Shown: positions 9,264-17,371 of the stretch, one piece after another
Layout of the letters: every line of letters starts with the position of its first letter
How positions within the stretch are numbered: position 1 is the stretch's first letter
DNA from: an uncultured Clostridia bacterium
Lineage (GTDB): Bacteria; Bacillota; Clostridia; Christensenellales; Aristaeellaceae
Assembly (NCBI GenBank): GCA_934675735.1
Contig: CAKURR010000013.1
Coordinates: forward strand, 15,025-79,024
Direction of reading: 5' to 3'
DNA length: 64,000 bases
Program-made: the position numbers and the translations under genes
The notes under the pieces: generated by a model
Seen by the model: the letters and a program-made list of their open reading frames with translations, nothing else
Told to the model about the DNA's origin: nothing
Databases searched by the model: none

Positions 9264-9296
9264 TATAGAAACGGGCGGACATTTCTGCCCGCCCGT
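9264..9296 (-). terminator. Terminator after the EF-G-like gene
   Basis: Eight-bp stem ACGGGCGG/CCGCCCGT on the minus strand with a 10-base loop, followed by a T-rich stretch, 18 bases after the stop codon. Confidence 0.75.
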
Positions 9297-9313
9297 CGTT
9301 TGTTTGGAAAGTT

Positions 9314-11392
9314 TTATTCCTCGTCCTCCGCCAAATCGGCCTTATGCGCCTCGATAATCTTGGCGGCGATGGCCTGCGGCACTTCTTCATAGCGCTCGAA
9401 GCTCATCTTGAACGCGCCCTTCGCCTGCGTCATGGAACGCAGATCCGTCGCGTATTTGAACATTTCGGCCTGCGGCACTTCGGCGATAATCAGCTGCCTG
9501 CCGTCGCTCTGCTCCATGCCGAGGATGCGGCCGCGGCGCTTGTTCAGGTCGCCCATGATATCGCCCATGTACTCATCCGGCACGCTGATTTCCACGTGCA
9601 TAATCGGCTCGAGCAGCACGGGGTTCGCGTTGATGCACTGCTTGTAAGCGATGCGCGCCGCCGTCTTGAACGCCATTTCGGAGGAATCGACCGGATGATA
9701 GCTGCCGTCGTAGAGCTTGGCGCGCAGGCCCGTCATCGGGAAGCCCGCCAGAACGCCCTTGACGAGGTTCTCGCGCAGGCCCTTTTCGACCGACGGAATG
9801 AAGTTGCGCGGCACCGCGCCGCCGACGACTGCATCGACGAACTCGAAATCCGTGCCCGGCTCGGCGGGGGAGAACTCAATCCACACGTCGCCGAACTGGC
9901 CGTGGCCGCCGCTCTGCTTCTTGTGGCGGCCCTGCACCTGAATCGTCTTGCGGATGGACTCGCGATAGGCGATCTTCGGATCTTTGAACACGGCTTCCGC
10001 GCCGAACTTGCTCTGCAGCTTCTGGCGCACGATTTCAAGCTCCAATTCGCCCTGGCCGCTGATGAGGGTTTCGGTGGTCATCGGGTCTTTGGCGACGATG
10101 ACGTCCGGCATTTCTTCGCACAGGCGCGCCAGGCCGGAGAACACCTTGTCCTCCTCGCCCGCCTTCTTGGCGTATACCGCCAGAGAAATCTGCGGCGCGG
10201 GGAAGTCGATGCTGTCATACTGAACGACCTTGCCGATTTCGCAGAGGCTGTCGCCCGTGGAGGTGTATTGCAGCTTGCTGAGCGCGCCGATGTCGCCCGC
10301 GCAGAGCATGCCGACGGGAATCTGCTTCTTGCCGCGCACCATGAAGATACCCGCGGCCTTTTCGGGCTTATCCGCGTTCGCGTTGAACAGCGGGGTCGCC
10401 GGCGTCAGCACGCCGGAGATGACCTTAATCAGCGACAGCTTGCCCACAAACGGGTCGGCAATCGTCTTGAACACCTGCGCGGTGAAGCTCTCGCTCATAT
10501 CCGCGTGGCGGATGTGCATGGATTTGGTCTTGGGGTTGATGCCGTGATAGGTGTGTTCCATCGGGCTGGGCATATACATCGCCAGCTCATACATCAGCGG
10601 GCGCACGCCGATGCCGTCCAGGCTGGAGACCGGCGCGACGGGCACGATGCTGCCCTCGTAAATGCCCGCGGACAGGCCGCGCAGCATATCCTCGTCGCTG
10701 AGCTTGCCCTCGTCGAAGAATTTTTCCATCAATTCCTCGCTGGTGCTGGCCGCCGCCTCGTGGCAGGCTTCCAGCGCTTCTTCCACCAGACCGGTCATCT
10801 CCTCGGGAATCGGAATTTCGTTGCGATCCTTGCCCGCGCCGGTGAAGGCCTTGCCCGTCAAAACATCCACAACGCCGCGGAAGGACGTGCCCTCGCCGAT
10901 GGGCAGAACCGTCGGAATGATGCAGTTGCCGTAGGTGCTGCGCAGATCGTCGAGCACCTTGCGGTAGTTGATATGTTCACGATCGACCTGAGAGACGGCG
11001 ATGATGCGCGCAAGGCCGTGCTTCGCGGTCGCGTTCCATGCTTTTTCAAAGCCGGTGGAGATACCCGTCGCGGCGCTGATGACGATGACCGCGCCCTCCA
11101 CGGCGTGCAGCGGGCCGGCCATTTCGCCCGCAAAATCGAAGTATCCGGGAACGTCAATGAGGTTGATCTTTTTGCCGTGGATTTCAATCGGCGCCACGGA
11201 CGCGCTGATGGAGATATGACGCTTAATCTCTTCGGGGTCGTAGTCACTGACCGTGTTTCCATCCTCGACACGGCCCTGGCGGTCAGTCACGCCGGCGGCA
11301 TAGAGCATCGACTCAACCAGCGTCGTTTTGCCTTCAGAGCCGTGTCCCAATACAGCGATGTTGCGTATGTCCTTCACCATGTAGTCCTTCAT
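9314..11392 (-). CDS. Elongation factor G-like GTPase with atypical G motifs
   Basis: A 692-residue protein with the full EF-G domain order (GTPase, domain II, III, IV, V). It departs from canonical EF-G in the GTPase core: G1 is GHGSEGKT (16-23) instead of GHxDxGKT, G3 is DVPGY (80-84) where translocases have DTPGH with the catalytic His, and G4 is SQVD (134-137) instead of NKMD. These changes mark the EF-G-like (EF-G2-type) branch, which is often present beside the true FusA and whose role is unsettled. Domain IV carries HKKQSGGHGQFGDV. RBS AGGAGG is 8 bases before the ATG. It stands alone, not beside rpsL/rpsG/tufA, which supports it being the paralog. Confidence 0.88.
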   Translation of the reverse strand: MKDYMVKDIRNIAVLGHGSEGKTTLVESMLYAAGVTDRQGRVEDGNTVSDYDPEEIKRHISISASVAPIEIHGKKINLIDVPGYFDFAGEMAGPLHAVEGAVIVISAATGISTGFEKAWNATAKHGLARIIAVSQVDREHINYRKVLDDLRSTYGNCIIPTVLPIGEGTSFRGVVDVLTGKAFTGAGKDRNEIPIPEEMTGLVEEALEACHEAAASTSEELMEKFFDEGKLSDEDMLRGLSAGIYEGSIVPVAPVSSLDGIGVRPLMYELAMYMPSPMEHTYHGINPKTKSMHIRHADMSESFTAQVFKTIADPFVGKLSLIKVISGVLTPATPLFNANADKPEKAAGIFMVRGKKQIPVGMLCAGDIGALSKLQYTSTGDSLCEIGKVVQYDSIDFPAPQISLAVYAKKAGEEDKVFSGLARLCEEMPDVIVAKDPMTTETLISGQGELELEIVRQKLQSKFGAEAVFKDPKIAYRESIRKTIQVQGRHKKQSGGHGQFGDVWIEFSPAEPGTDFEFVDAVVGGAVPRNFIPSVEKGLRENLVKGVLAGFPMTGLRAKLYDGSYHPVDSSEMAFKTAARIAYKQCINANPVLLEPIMHVEISVPDEYMGDIMGDLNKRRGRILGMEQSDGRQLIIAEVPQAEMFKYATDLRSMTQAKGAFKMSFERYEEVPQAIAAKIIEAHKADLAEDEE

Positions 11393-11467
11393 AAATCGTT
11401 CCTCCTTTGAAGCCTTTCGGCTGTTTTTCGGGGCGGCTTGTTTCGCGCCCGCCCGTCCTTTAGGCCC

Positions 11468-11496
11468 ATTATATCAGAATGTATGAAAAAATGGAA
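11468..11496 (-). promoter_or_regulatory. Likely promoter of the EF-G-like gene
   Basis: Minus strand TATAAT is 17 bases after a weak TTCCAT -35. The -10 is perfect, the -35 poor. Confidence 0.5.
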
Positions 11497-11615
11497 GTGT
11501 TTTTGGACAATTTCTTTTTGTCCGTCGGTCAATTCTTCTAAATTTGCGTCGAATTTTTACGAATATTCCGCATATTTCGCCGCGTTTCGGTCGTCTTTTC
11601 GGGTTTGGCGGGCAA

Positions 11616-11635
11616 CAAAAAAACGCCCGACGGGC
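11616..11635 (-). terminator. Short terminator after the DUF4364 gene
   Basis: GCCC-GTC-GGGC hairpin followed by seven T residues on the minus strand. The rest of the gap 11393-11738 shows only the EF-G-like promoter. Confidence 0.6.
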
Positions 11636-11738
11636 ATAACGCGGCAGGCGCGCGGTTTTCGCGCCTTTCTGCGTCTTTCCGTCGAACGTTTGGGTATATA
11701 TCGTTTTTTTACAGTTTTTTCGTCGGGAATCGCTTGGT

Positions 11739-12278
11739 TTACGGCTCGGTCTGTTCGGTTTCGCCCAGCCGTTCCATAATCGTCTGATAGAGAAACGGCG
11801 CGCTTCTGGGCCAGCGCTCACAGAAGCGCTTGGCCTGCTCCTTGGTGACGGCCGTCAGCGACATGGAAAAGATTTCCGCGCCGCTTTCCAGCGCGCGCAG
11901 GGTGACGACAAAGCCGTTATCCGTCTCCTTCCACTCGGCGGGCATCTGCAATTCCTCGCGGATGCGCCGCTTCCATTCCGGCGCGCTCCTGTCCAGCTTC
12001 TCCTGCTGGGAAGCGCGGATGCGCGAGCCGAACATTTCCACGCTTTCGCGCCCCTGCGGGGTCAGAAACAGCAGCATCCCTTCCAGATGGCGCGTCTCGC
12101 GCACGAAGCCCGCCTCTTTCAGCCCGCCCAGCGCGAGATAAAACTGAAACGGGTTCATCAGTGCGTTTTCCGCCAGAAAGCGCAGCAGCTGCTCCTGCGT
12201 GCAGCCGCCGAGGCGGTTCAGCGATGAAAGCACAATCAGCTTATCCTCTTCCTCTGTGGCATGCACATCCAGCGGCAT
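11739..12278 (-). CDS. DUF4364 family winged-helix protein
   Basis: A 179-residue protein of a family found mainly in Clostridia. The N-terminal part (about 10-85) looks like a winged helix: LSSLNRLGGCTQEQLLRFL then LKEAGFVRETRH and LFLTPQGRES. The C-terminal part (about 110-165) is a beta-rich domain. It starts 12 bases after the HPr-like gene with a GGGGGT SD, so the two are almost certainly one transcript. No function is established for the family; a regulator is likely. Confidence 0.85.
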   Translation of the reverse strand: MPLDVHATEEEDKLIVLSSLNRLGGCTQEQLLRFLAENALMNPFQFYLALGGLKEAGFVRETRHLEGMLLFLTPQGRESVEMFGSRIRASQQEKLDRSAPEWKRRIREELQMPAEWKETDNGFVVTLRALESGAEIFSMSLTAVTKEQAKRFCERWPRSAPFLYQTIMERLGETEQTEP

Positions 12279-12290
12279 GGGCGCACCCCC

Positions 12291-12542
12291 TTATTTCGCT
12301 TCTTCGCCGTCCTTGACCAGATAGCCGTCCAAATCGCGGAGCAGCTCGTCGCAGTCGTCGCTGTAAATCGTCATCGTAATCGGGCGGGAAAGGTCGATGG
12401 AAAAGATGCCCAGAATCGACTTTGCATCCACCACATAACGCCCCGACCGCAAATCCATGTCATACGGATAGCGATTGACCAGGCTGACAAAGTTTTTCAC
12501 ATTGTCGGTCATCATCGTCAGACGAATCGTCACAGTTTTCAT
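12291..12542 (-). CDS. HPr-like protein lacking the phosphorylatable histidine
   Basis: An 83-residue protein aligned along its length with HPr: the beta-alpha-beta start, the VDAKSILGI helix region around the regulatory Ser (about residue 43) and the C-terminal helix DELLRDLDGYL. The GLHARPA segment with active-site His15 is replaced by MMTDNVKNF, so it cannot serve as a PTS phosphocarrier. Ser in AKSILG is kept. Such degenerate HPr proteins next to DUF4364 genes are seen in Clostridia. It is first in a two-gene unit behind the promoter at 12607-12635. A regulatory role is inference. Confidence 0.75.
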   Translation of the reverse strand: MKTVTIRLTMMTDNVKNFVSLVNRYPYDMDLRSGRYVVDAKSILGIFSIDLSRPITMTIYSDDCDELLRDLDGYLVKDGEEAK

Positions 12543-12606
12543 ATCTCATGCTCCTTGGCGCGCGCATGCGCGGTCATCAAAGTCTATTTTACCAACATGC
12601 CCCTTT

Positions 12607-12635
12607 ATTATAACCAAAATATGGTCAAAATGCAA
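12607..12635 (-). promoter_or_regulatory. Promoter of the HPr-like/DUF4364 unit
   Basis: Minus strand TTGCAT, 17 bases, TATAAT; divergent from the MATE promoter. Confidence 0.7.
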
Positions 12636-12663
12636 GTATGGATTTGGATGCATTCATTCCGTC

Positions 12664-12692
12664 TTGACGCATTTGATGTGTTGTGCTATGCT
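12664..12692 (+). promoter_or_regulatory. Promoter of the first MATE exporter gene
   Basis: TTGACG, 17 bases, TATGCT; about 33 bases before the TTG start codon. Confidence 0.7.
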
Positions 12693-12725
12693 GTTCGCAT
12701 TGCTTTTTTTCAGAGGTGATTTGAT

Positions 12726-14081
12726 TTGTTTGCCCGCCGTTCTCATCGGGTGGAGATGACCTCCGGCCCGCTGCTGCCCAATGTGCTCGCCTTTACCGTG
12801 CCGCTGATTCTCTCTGGCGTACTTCAGCTTCTGTATAACTCGGCGGATATCATCGTCGTCGGGCGCTTCGCCGATTCCGTCGCGATGGCCTCCGTCGGCG
12901 CGACAACCTCGCTCATCCAGCTGCTCGTCAGCCTGCTGATGGGCCTGAGCGTCGGCTCATCCGTCGCCGTTGCCCGCGCGACCGGCGCGGGGGATCGCGA
13001 AGGCGTGCGCCGCGCGGTGCATACCTCCATAGCGCTCGCGCTGCTCTCGGGCGTGCTGCTCGGCGCGCTGCTGCTGCTCCTCTCCCGCCCGCTGCTCGAA
13101 CTGATGGGCTGCCCCGAAAACGTGGTGGAGGGCGCAAAGCTCTACCTCAATATCTACGCCGTCGGCCTGCCCGCCAGCCTGCTGTATAACTACGGCGCGG
13201 CGATTCTGCGCGCCGTCGGCGACACCAAGCGCCCGCTGTATTACCTCACCGTCAGCGGCATGGTCAATATCGTGCTCAACGTGCTGCTCGTCGCCGGGCT
13301 GAAGCTCAGCGTCGCGGGCGTGGCTATCGCCACCATCGTCAGCGAAACCATCAGCGCCGCGCTTGTGCTCGCCAGCCTCATCACCAGCCACGGCGATATC
13401 CGCTTCGAGCCGAAAAAGACCCGCATCGAGCGCCGCGCCCTCGGCCAGATTCTCCGCGTCGGCATCCCCGCGGGCCTGCAGAGCAGCATGTTCTCCATCT
13501 CCAACGTGCTGATTCAGTCCGCCATCAACTCCTTCGGCGCGGCCGCCATCGCGGGCAATACCGCCGCCGCCAGCATCGAGGGCTTTGCCACCACCGTTTC
13601 CAACGCCATCTCTCAGGCCGCGCTCACCTTCTCCAGCCAGAATATGGGCGCGGGCAAAACCAACCGCGTGCGCCGCGTGCTTGTCGTCTGCCTCGCCGCG
13701 ACGTGCGTCGGCGGGCTCTCCCTCGGCCTGCTCATTTATGCGTTCGGCACGCCGCTGCTCTCCCTGTTTAATACCGACCCCGAGGTCATCGCCAGCGGCC
13801 TTGTCCGCGTCAGCCATAATATGCCGCTCTATGTCCTCTTCTGTATGCAGGATACCTTTGTCGGCCAGCTGCGCGGCATCGGCTATTCCCTCATGCCGAC
13901 CGTCACCAGCCTGAGCGGTATCTGCCTGCTCCGTGTGGTTTGGCTCTATACCGCCTTCGCCGCGTCGCCGACGCTCGATACCCTCTACCTCTCTTACCCC
14001 GTTTCGTGGGCCGTCACCCTCGCCGCCCTCGTCACCTGCTACGCCGTCGTCGTGCGGAAACTGCCGAAAAAGACTTCTTAA
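12726..14081 (+). CDS. MATE family multidrug/metabolite exporter
   Basis: A 451-residue membrane protein with 12 predicted helices in two six-helix halves. Family hallmarks are PLILSGVLQLLYNSADIIVVG near the N terminus and the related AIAGNTAAASIEGF in the second half. Cation (Na or H) driven export of drugs or metabolites is the family function. The start is a TTG with AGAGGTGA upstream; the next ATG (codon 11) lacks an SD. It is the only plus-strand gene for several kilobases, divergent from the HPr-like unit and followed by a hairpin at 14251-14282. Confidence 0.93.
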   Translation: MFARRSHRVEMTSGPLLPNVLAFTVPLILSGVLQLLYNSADIIVVGRFADSVAMASVGATTSLIQLLVSLLMGLSVGSSVAVARATGAGDREGVRRAVHTSIALALLSGVLLGALLLLLSRPLLELMGCPENVVEGAKLYLNIYAVGLPASLLYNYGAAILRAVGDTKRPLYYLTVSGMVNIVLNVLLVAGLKLSVAGVAIATIVSETISAALVLASLITSHGDIRFEPKKTRIERRALGQILRVGIPAGLQSSMFSISNVLIQSAINSFGAAAIAGNTAAASIEGFATTVSNAISQAALTFSSQNMGAGKTNRVRRVLVVCLAATCVGGLSLGLLIYAFGTPLLSLFNTDPEVIASGLVRVSHNMPLYVLFCMQDTFVGQLRGIGYSLMPTVTSLSGICLLRVVWLYTAFAASPTLDTLYLSYPVSWAVTLAALVTCYAVVVRKLPKKTS

Positions 14082-14091
14082 AACCGCCGCG

Positions 14092-14226
14092 AAGCGAAAC
14101 AGGGGTTTGGGGGATTATCCCCCAAACAGGTCTGGGCGGTAGCCCAGCGTTCCCCCTCTCCGTAAAAAACGCAGTTTCAGAGCAAGACGCAAAGCGTCCT
14201 ACGATTGAAACGGGTTCAAAGCCGCA
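14092..14226. repeat. Palindromic repeats after the MATE gene
   Basis: At 14092-14145 a double palindrome (GGGGGATTATCCCCC, then CTGGGCGGTAGCCCAG) resembles 59441-59505. At 14172-14226 lies an inverted copy of 6950-7003. Confidence 0.7.
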
Positions 14227-14250
14227 ACAAAACAATTTTCTGCCTTCATT

Positions 14251-14282
14251 GCCGTATATCTTCTTGGATATGCGGCTTTTTC
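14251..14282 (+). terminator. Terminator downstream of the MATE gene
   Basis: Ten-bp stem (14251-14260 with 14267-14276, one mismatch), six-base loop and five T residues. Confidence 0.8.
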
Positions 14283-14290
14283 GTATATAA

Positions 14291-14313
14291 GCGGACGCGC
14301 AATGCGCGCCCCT
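14291..14313. repeat. Short GGACGCGCAATGCGCGCCCC repeat
   Basis: Copies at 15399-15420 and 15542-15565. Each holds a GCGC..GCGC hairpin. Split versions at 24119-24186 and 42373-42425 carry an insertion. Confidence 0.7.
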
Positions 14314-14327
14314 ACATACAATTCAGA

Positions 14328-14347
14328 ATTTAGAATTTTTTCTAAAT
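14328..14347. promoter_or_regulatory. Upstream SdpR-type operator
   Basis: TTTAGA-N6-TCTAAA inverted repeat just upstream of the -35 box, matching the second site at 14396-14413. It is inferred to be where the ArsR-type repressor binds its own promoter. Confidence 0.6.
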
Positions 14348-14352
14348 ACCCC

Positions 14353-14381
14353 TTGACACCCGCCCTCCGCCCTGCTACAAT
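14353..14381 (+). promoter_or_regulatory. Promoter of the sdpR-sdpI unit
   Basis: TTGACA, 17 bases, TACAAT, flanked by two TTTAGA..TCTAAA inverted repeats. Confidence 0.9.
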
Positions 14382-14395
14382 ACAGCCATCACCTG

Positions 14396-14413
14396 TTTAG
14401 ATGAATTTCTAAA
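14396..14413. promoter_or_regulatory. Downstream SdpR-type operator
   Basis: TTTAGA-N6-TCTAAA inverted repeat beginning about 15 bases after the -10 box, overlapping the start of transcription region. Confidence 0.6.
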
Positions 14414-14435
14414 TAGAATTGAAAGGAGGCCGCGC

Positions 14436-14717
14436 ATGGGCTTTGCCGAAACCTTCAAGGCGCTTTCCGACCCCGCAAGGCGGGAAATCCTGCTGCTGCT
14501 TCGGGGCGGACGCATGAGCGCGGGCGAAATCGCCGGACATTTCGAGATGACGGGCGCAACCGTGTCCTATCATCTCAGCGTGCTGAAAAAGGCCGATCTC
14601 GTGTTTGAAACGCGTGAAAAAAACTTCATCTATTATGAGCTGAATACCTCCGTCGTCGAGGAGGTCATGCTCTGGCTCTCTCAGCTGAAAGGAGATAACC
14701 ATGAAAGCCATCAATAA
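14436..14717 (+). CDS. sdpR: ArsR-family autorepressor, SdpR type
   Basis: A 93-residue winged helix: FKALSDPARREILLLLRGG (7-25) then EIAGHFEMTGATVSYHLSVL, the recognition helix, and YYELN at the wing. No metal-binding CxC is present, as in SdpR, which represses its own sdpRI operon and is sequestered by membrane-bound SdpI. It overlaps the next gene by 17 bases. Two matching inverted repeats flank its promoter, which supports autorepression. The symbol reflects family resemblance and context. Confidence 0.85.
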   Translation: MGFAETFKALSDPARREILLLLRGGRMSAGEIAGHFEMTGATVSYHLSVLKKADLVFETREKNFIYYELNTSVVEEVMLWLSQLKGDNHESHQ

Positions 14718-15342
14718 GCGCACCCTGGTTCTCACAAGCATCGTCATCCTGCTGCCGATGTTCGTCGGCCTTATCCTGTGGAACCGGCTGCCCGAGCAAA
14801 TGCCGACCCACTTCGATTTCAACGGCACGGCGGACGGCTATTCCGGCCGCCCGTTCGCCATCATCGGCCTGCCGCTGTTCCTCCTCGCGATGCAGCTGCT
14901 CTGCGCCTTTGCCTTGCGGGCCGACCCCAAAAAGCAGAATATTTCCGAAAAGTTGGTGCAGCTCACCCTGTGGATTTGCCCCGCCGTCAGCCTGTTCGTC
15001 GGCATCTCCATGTATGCGAGCGCGCTGGGCTGCCTGTTCAACATCAACCGCCTCGTCTCGGTTTTTGTCGGCCTGCTTTTCGTCGTCATGGGCAACTACC
15101 TGCCCAAGTGCCGCCCCAATTACACGATGGGCATCCGCATCCCGTGGACGCTCGCCGATGAGGAGAACTGGAATCACACCCACCGTTTCGCGGGCTATGT
15201 CTGGATTGTCGTCGGGCTGATCATCACGGCTTCCGCGTTCTTCGGCGGGATGAATAACGTATTAACCGTTCTGCTCATCGCCGCGGCAGCATCGCCCGTC
15301 GTCTATTCGTATGTATACGCCAAACGGCATGGGAAGATTTGA
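14701..15342 (+). CDS. sdpI: SdpI-family membrane protein (DUF1648)
   Basis: A 213-residue protein with six predicted membrane helices. The DUF1648 start MPTHFDFNGTADGYSGRP (about 34-51) and the middle motif GNYLPKCRPNYTMGIRIPWT (about 140-159) are diagnostic of SdpI, which in B. subtilis gives immunity to the SdpC toxin and signals through SdpR. No sdpABC toxin genes are in this window, so it may protect against toxins of other bacteria or respond to a different signal. It is translationally coupled to sdpR and ends before the terminator at 15496-15531. Confidence 0.92.
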   Translation: MKAINKRTLVLTSIVILLPMFVGLILWNRLPEQMPTHFDFNGTADGYSGRPFAIIGLPLFLLAMQLLCAFALRADPKKQNISEKLVQLTLWICPAVSLFVGISMYASALGCLFNINRLVSVFVGLLFVVMGNYLPKCRPNYTMGIRIPWTLADEENWNHTHRFAGYVWIVVGLIITASAFFGGMNNVLTVLLIAAAASPVVYSYVYAKRHGKI

Positions 15343-15398
15343 GTCGGTTCTCATTTGTTCTTTCGCCAAAAAGCAGGTTTTGAATACCATATAAACTA

Positions 15399-15420
15399 CG
15401 GACGCGCAATGCGCGCCCCC
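15399..15420. repeat. Short GGACGCGCAATGCGCGCCCC repeat, second copy
   Basis: Same as 14291-14313; lies in the gap after sdpI. Confidence 0.7.
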
Positions 15421-15495
15421 AGCTTGTTGACATAAGCAAACTCAGCTTGAATAGCAAAATCAAGAAATTCAGCTATTCTTTCATTTACGGAAAGG

Positions 15496-15531
15496 GCTAT
15501 TCTCCCCCCCTTTGGGGGAGAATAGCTTTTT
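15496..15531 (+). terminator. Terminator of the sdpRI unit
   Basis: A 12-bp stem (GCTATTCTCCCC with GGGGAGAATAGC) followed by five T residues. Confidence 0.92.
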
Positions 15532-15541
15532 GTCTACGGTC

Positions 15542-15565
15542 TGCGGACGCGCAATGCGCGCCCCT
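15542..15565. repeat. Short GGACGCGCAATGCGCGCCCC repeat, third copy
   Basis: Same as 14291-14313; abuts the 3' end of the esterase gene. Confidence 0.7.
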
Positions 15566-15573
15566 GCAATAAT

Positions 15574-16482
15574 TTATCGCTTCAAATATTCCGCAATCTG
15601 CGCGAAATTCTCTTTGGCTTCCTTAAAATACGGCAGCATGCAGTAGCAATGCACCATGCCCGGGCGGGCGAACATGGTATAGGGCACATTCGCCCGCCTG
15701 CAGGCTGTTTCGAACTCGGGCCGCGCACCGTAGAGGGTTTCATCCGCGCTGTAAAAGAAGTGGATATCGCCCACGCCCGAAAAATCGCCGCGCGAAAGAT
15801 GAATCATATAGTCCGGCACATCGTCGCGGCCGTGGCGCTGGATTTTTTCAAACTTCGTCTCAAACGCCGTGCAGTCGATGGAAACGTCGCTGTCGTTGAG
15901 CGCCAGCATCCGCGCGCGCTCGTCGTCGTTCCACGGCACTTCGCCCGGGGAGACGGCGACGATATGGCGCGGCGGCGGGAGCGGCCTGCCCAGCGCGTTG
16001 TTATGGGCGGCCATGCCCAGCGCGAGCGCGCCGCCCGAGGAGAAGCCGCACGTGCTGACGTTGCCGCCGCCGTAGATGGCAATCATTCGGCGGTAGCATT
16101 CAAAAGCCATGTCATAGCTCTCGGTGATGCAGTGCTCCGTGCACAGCGGATAGCACGGAAACCAGATATCGCAGCCCGTCATGCGCATCAGCTTGCGCAG
16201 AACGGGGATATCGCCCTTATCCGGCCCGACGAGCATGCCGCCGCCGAAGAAATAGAGGATGGCGCGCTCGGAGGGCTTTTCGTTTTCGCGCACAATCAGG
16301 CAGGGAAAGCCGTTCACCATTTCCTTTTCATAGTGCGCCTTGTTATCCGTGGGCAGATAGAAGCCGCGGTTTCGGTTCTGCTTTTCGACGACCTTGAGCA
16401 GTTCGTCCTCCGGCAGGCTGAACGCCTTTTTCACGCCCACGATTTGATAAAGCATGCGGAACGCCGATGCAAACAGACTCAT
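15574..16482 (-). CDS. Alpha/beta hydrolase (HSL/esterase-like)
   Basis: A 302-residue alpha/beta hydrolase. The nucleophile elbow is GFSSGG (Ser catalytic). The oxyanion region reads YFFGGGMLVG where HSL-type esterases have HGGG, so His is replaced by Phe. Candidate catalytic Asp and His are in FFYSADETLYG and PGMVHCY. Carboxylester hydrolysis is the family role; the natural substrate is unknown. A GAGGGGG SD lies before the ATG. The next gene upstream, a membrane protein, is 42 bases away, so the two may be co-transcribed. Confidence 0.85.
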   Translation of the reverse strand: MSLFASAFRMLYQIVGVKKAFSLPEDELLKVVEKQNRNRGFYLPTDNKAHYEKEMVNGFPCLIVRENEKPSERAILYFFGGGMLVGPDKGDIPVLRKLMRMTGCDIWFPCYPLCTEHCITESYDMAFECYRRMIAIYGGGNVSTCGFSSGGALALGMAAHNNALGRPLPPPRHIVAVSPGEVPWNDDERARMLALNDSDVSIDCTAFETKFEKIQRHGRDDVPDYMIHLSRGDFSGVGDIHFFYSADETLYGARPEFETACRRANVPYTMFARPGMVHCYCMLPYFKEAKENFAQIAEYLKR

Positions 16483-16524
16483 CTCGTTTCCCCCTCATTT
16501 CGATTTGCTTTGCGGTTCGTTGCG

Positions 16525-17148
16525 TCAGAGCAGAAGACCCAGCGCGAGCGTCGTCACCGCGCAGACGATGTTCCCCGTGCCGACGATGCGGAGCGGGAAC
16601 AGCACGATATACAGCAGCGGGTTAAAGACGCACGCCCAGCGCGGCAGGGTCGTCAGGCCGCCGACGACGGCGGCAAACAGCGCCAGCGAAAACATCAGCA
16701 GGCCCGCATAACAGACCATCATCGTGGACGACGACTTTTTGAAAAGCTCGGCAATCAGTCTGCGCGCCTCATCGGTCTTGCCCATGCGGATATACACCCA
16801 TTCCACCACGCCGCAGAGCACGTGATGCGCGCCGCCCGGCACGAAGAACAGCATCTCGCCCGCCGTCATCAGCGCCGCGCACACGCCCGAGAACGGGCGC
16901 ATCCATTCGCTCAGCGCCAGATAGCCGGGGAGCATCGCCGCCATCGCCATCACGCCGCCTATGCCCGAGCGCATCGGCTTATCGAGCGGCGTATTGCCCA
17001 TCACCGCCGACAGCTTTTGGTTGTCGCTCAGCATCTTAAAATCGAACCGCCCGCCGTCCAGATAGGTCAGCATGCGGTCGCAGTGCCAGAGCAGCAGGTG
17101 CCCCACGCCCGCCAGCAGCAGCAGGATTTTCGTCGCAGTCAGTCCCAT
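16525..17148 (-). CDS. Integral membrane protein of unknown function
   Basis: A 207-residue protein with about six membrane helices. It resembles a DUF6796-type family of small Firmicute membrane proteins, which is a weak recognition. GEMLFFVPGGAHHVLCG in the middle has a His pair inside a helix. SD GGGAGG and a consensus promoter (17246-17274) precede it, and the leader contains a perfect GTTAGT-TTTT-ACTAAC palindrome that could be an operator. Probably in one unit with the downstream esterase. Confidence 0.65.
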   Translation of the reverse strand: MGLTATKILLLLAGVGHLLLWHCDRMLTYLDGGRFDFKMLSDNQKLSAVMGNTPLDKPMRSGIGGVMAMAAMLPGYLALSEWMRPFSGVCAALMTAGEMLFFVPGGAHHVLCGVVEWVYIRMGKTDEARRLIAELFKKSSSTMMVCYAGLLMFSLALFAAVVGGLTTLPRWACVFNPLLYIVLFPLRIVGTGNIVCAVTTLALGLLL

Positions 17149-17171
17149 TCCTTCGTCCTCCCTTTTCTTTT

Positions 17172-17187
17172 GTTAGTTTTTACTAAC
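17172..17187. promoter_or_regulatory. Palindrome in the leader, possible operator
   Basis: GTTAGT, four T, ACTAAC: a perfect 6+6 inverted repeat about 70 bases downstream of the -10 box and 24 bases before the membrane-protein ATG. Repressor unknown. Confidence 0.4.
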
Positions 17188-17245
17188 CCAAGGTGCTTTG
17201 AAAAGCTGCCCTTCGGCAGCCGCTCATGCGTTTGAATTTGGTTTT

Positions 17246-17274
17246 ATTATAGTAGCGCGCCGCGGGATTGTCAA
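17246..17274 (-). promoter_or_regulatory. Promoter of the membrane protein/esterase unit
   Basis: Minus strand TTGACA, 17 bases, TATAAT, a full consensus match. Confidence 0.9.
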
Positions 17275-17318
17275 ACCCCAAATTTCTGCATACGCGGCCG
17301 ACCTGCCGCAATTTTGCC

Positions 17319-17349
17319 CAAAGCAAAACGCCGCCCTTGACGGGCGGCG
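17319..17349 (-). terminator. Terminator of the minus-strand short mRNA
   Basis: CGCCGCCC/GGGCGGCG stem with a five-base loop and TTTTGCTTT on the minus strand. The -35 of the plus-strand promoter starts in its loop. Confidence 0.85.
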
Positions 17350-17365
17350 CGAATCATGCTACAAT
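17337..17365 (+). promoter_or_regulatory. Promoter of the plus-strand small RNA
   Basis: TTGACG, 17 bases, TACAAT. Confidence 0.85.
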
Positions 17366-17371
17366 AAAGGC

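Noticed and set aside
9314..11392. Canonical translocase fusA
   Set aside because: Catalytic His and NKMD are replaced and the gene is not in a str operon.
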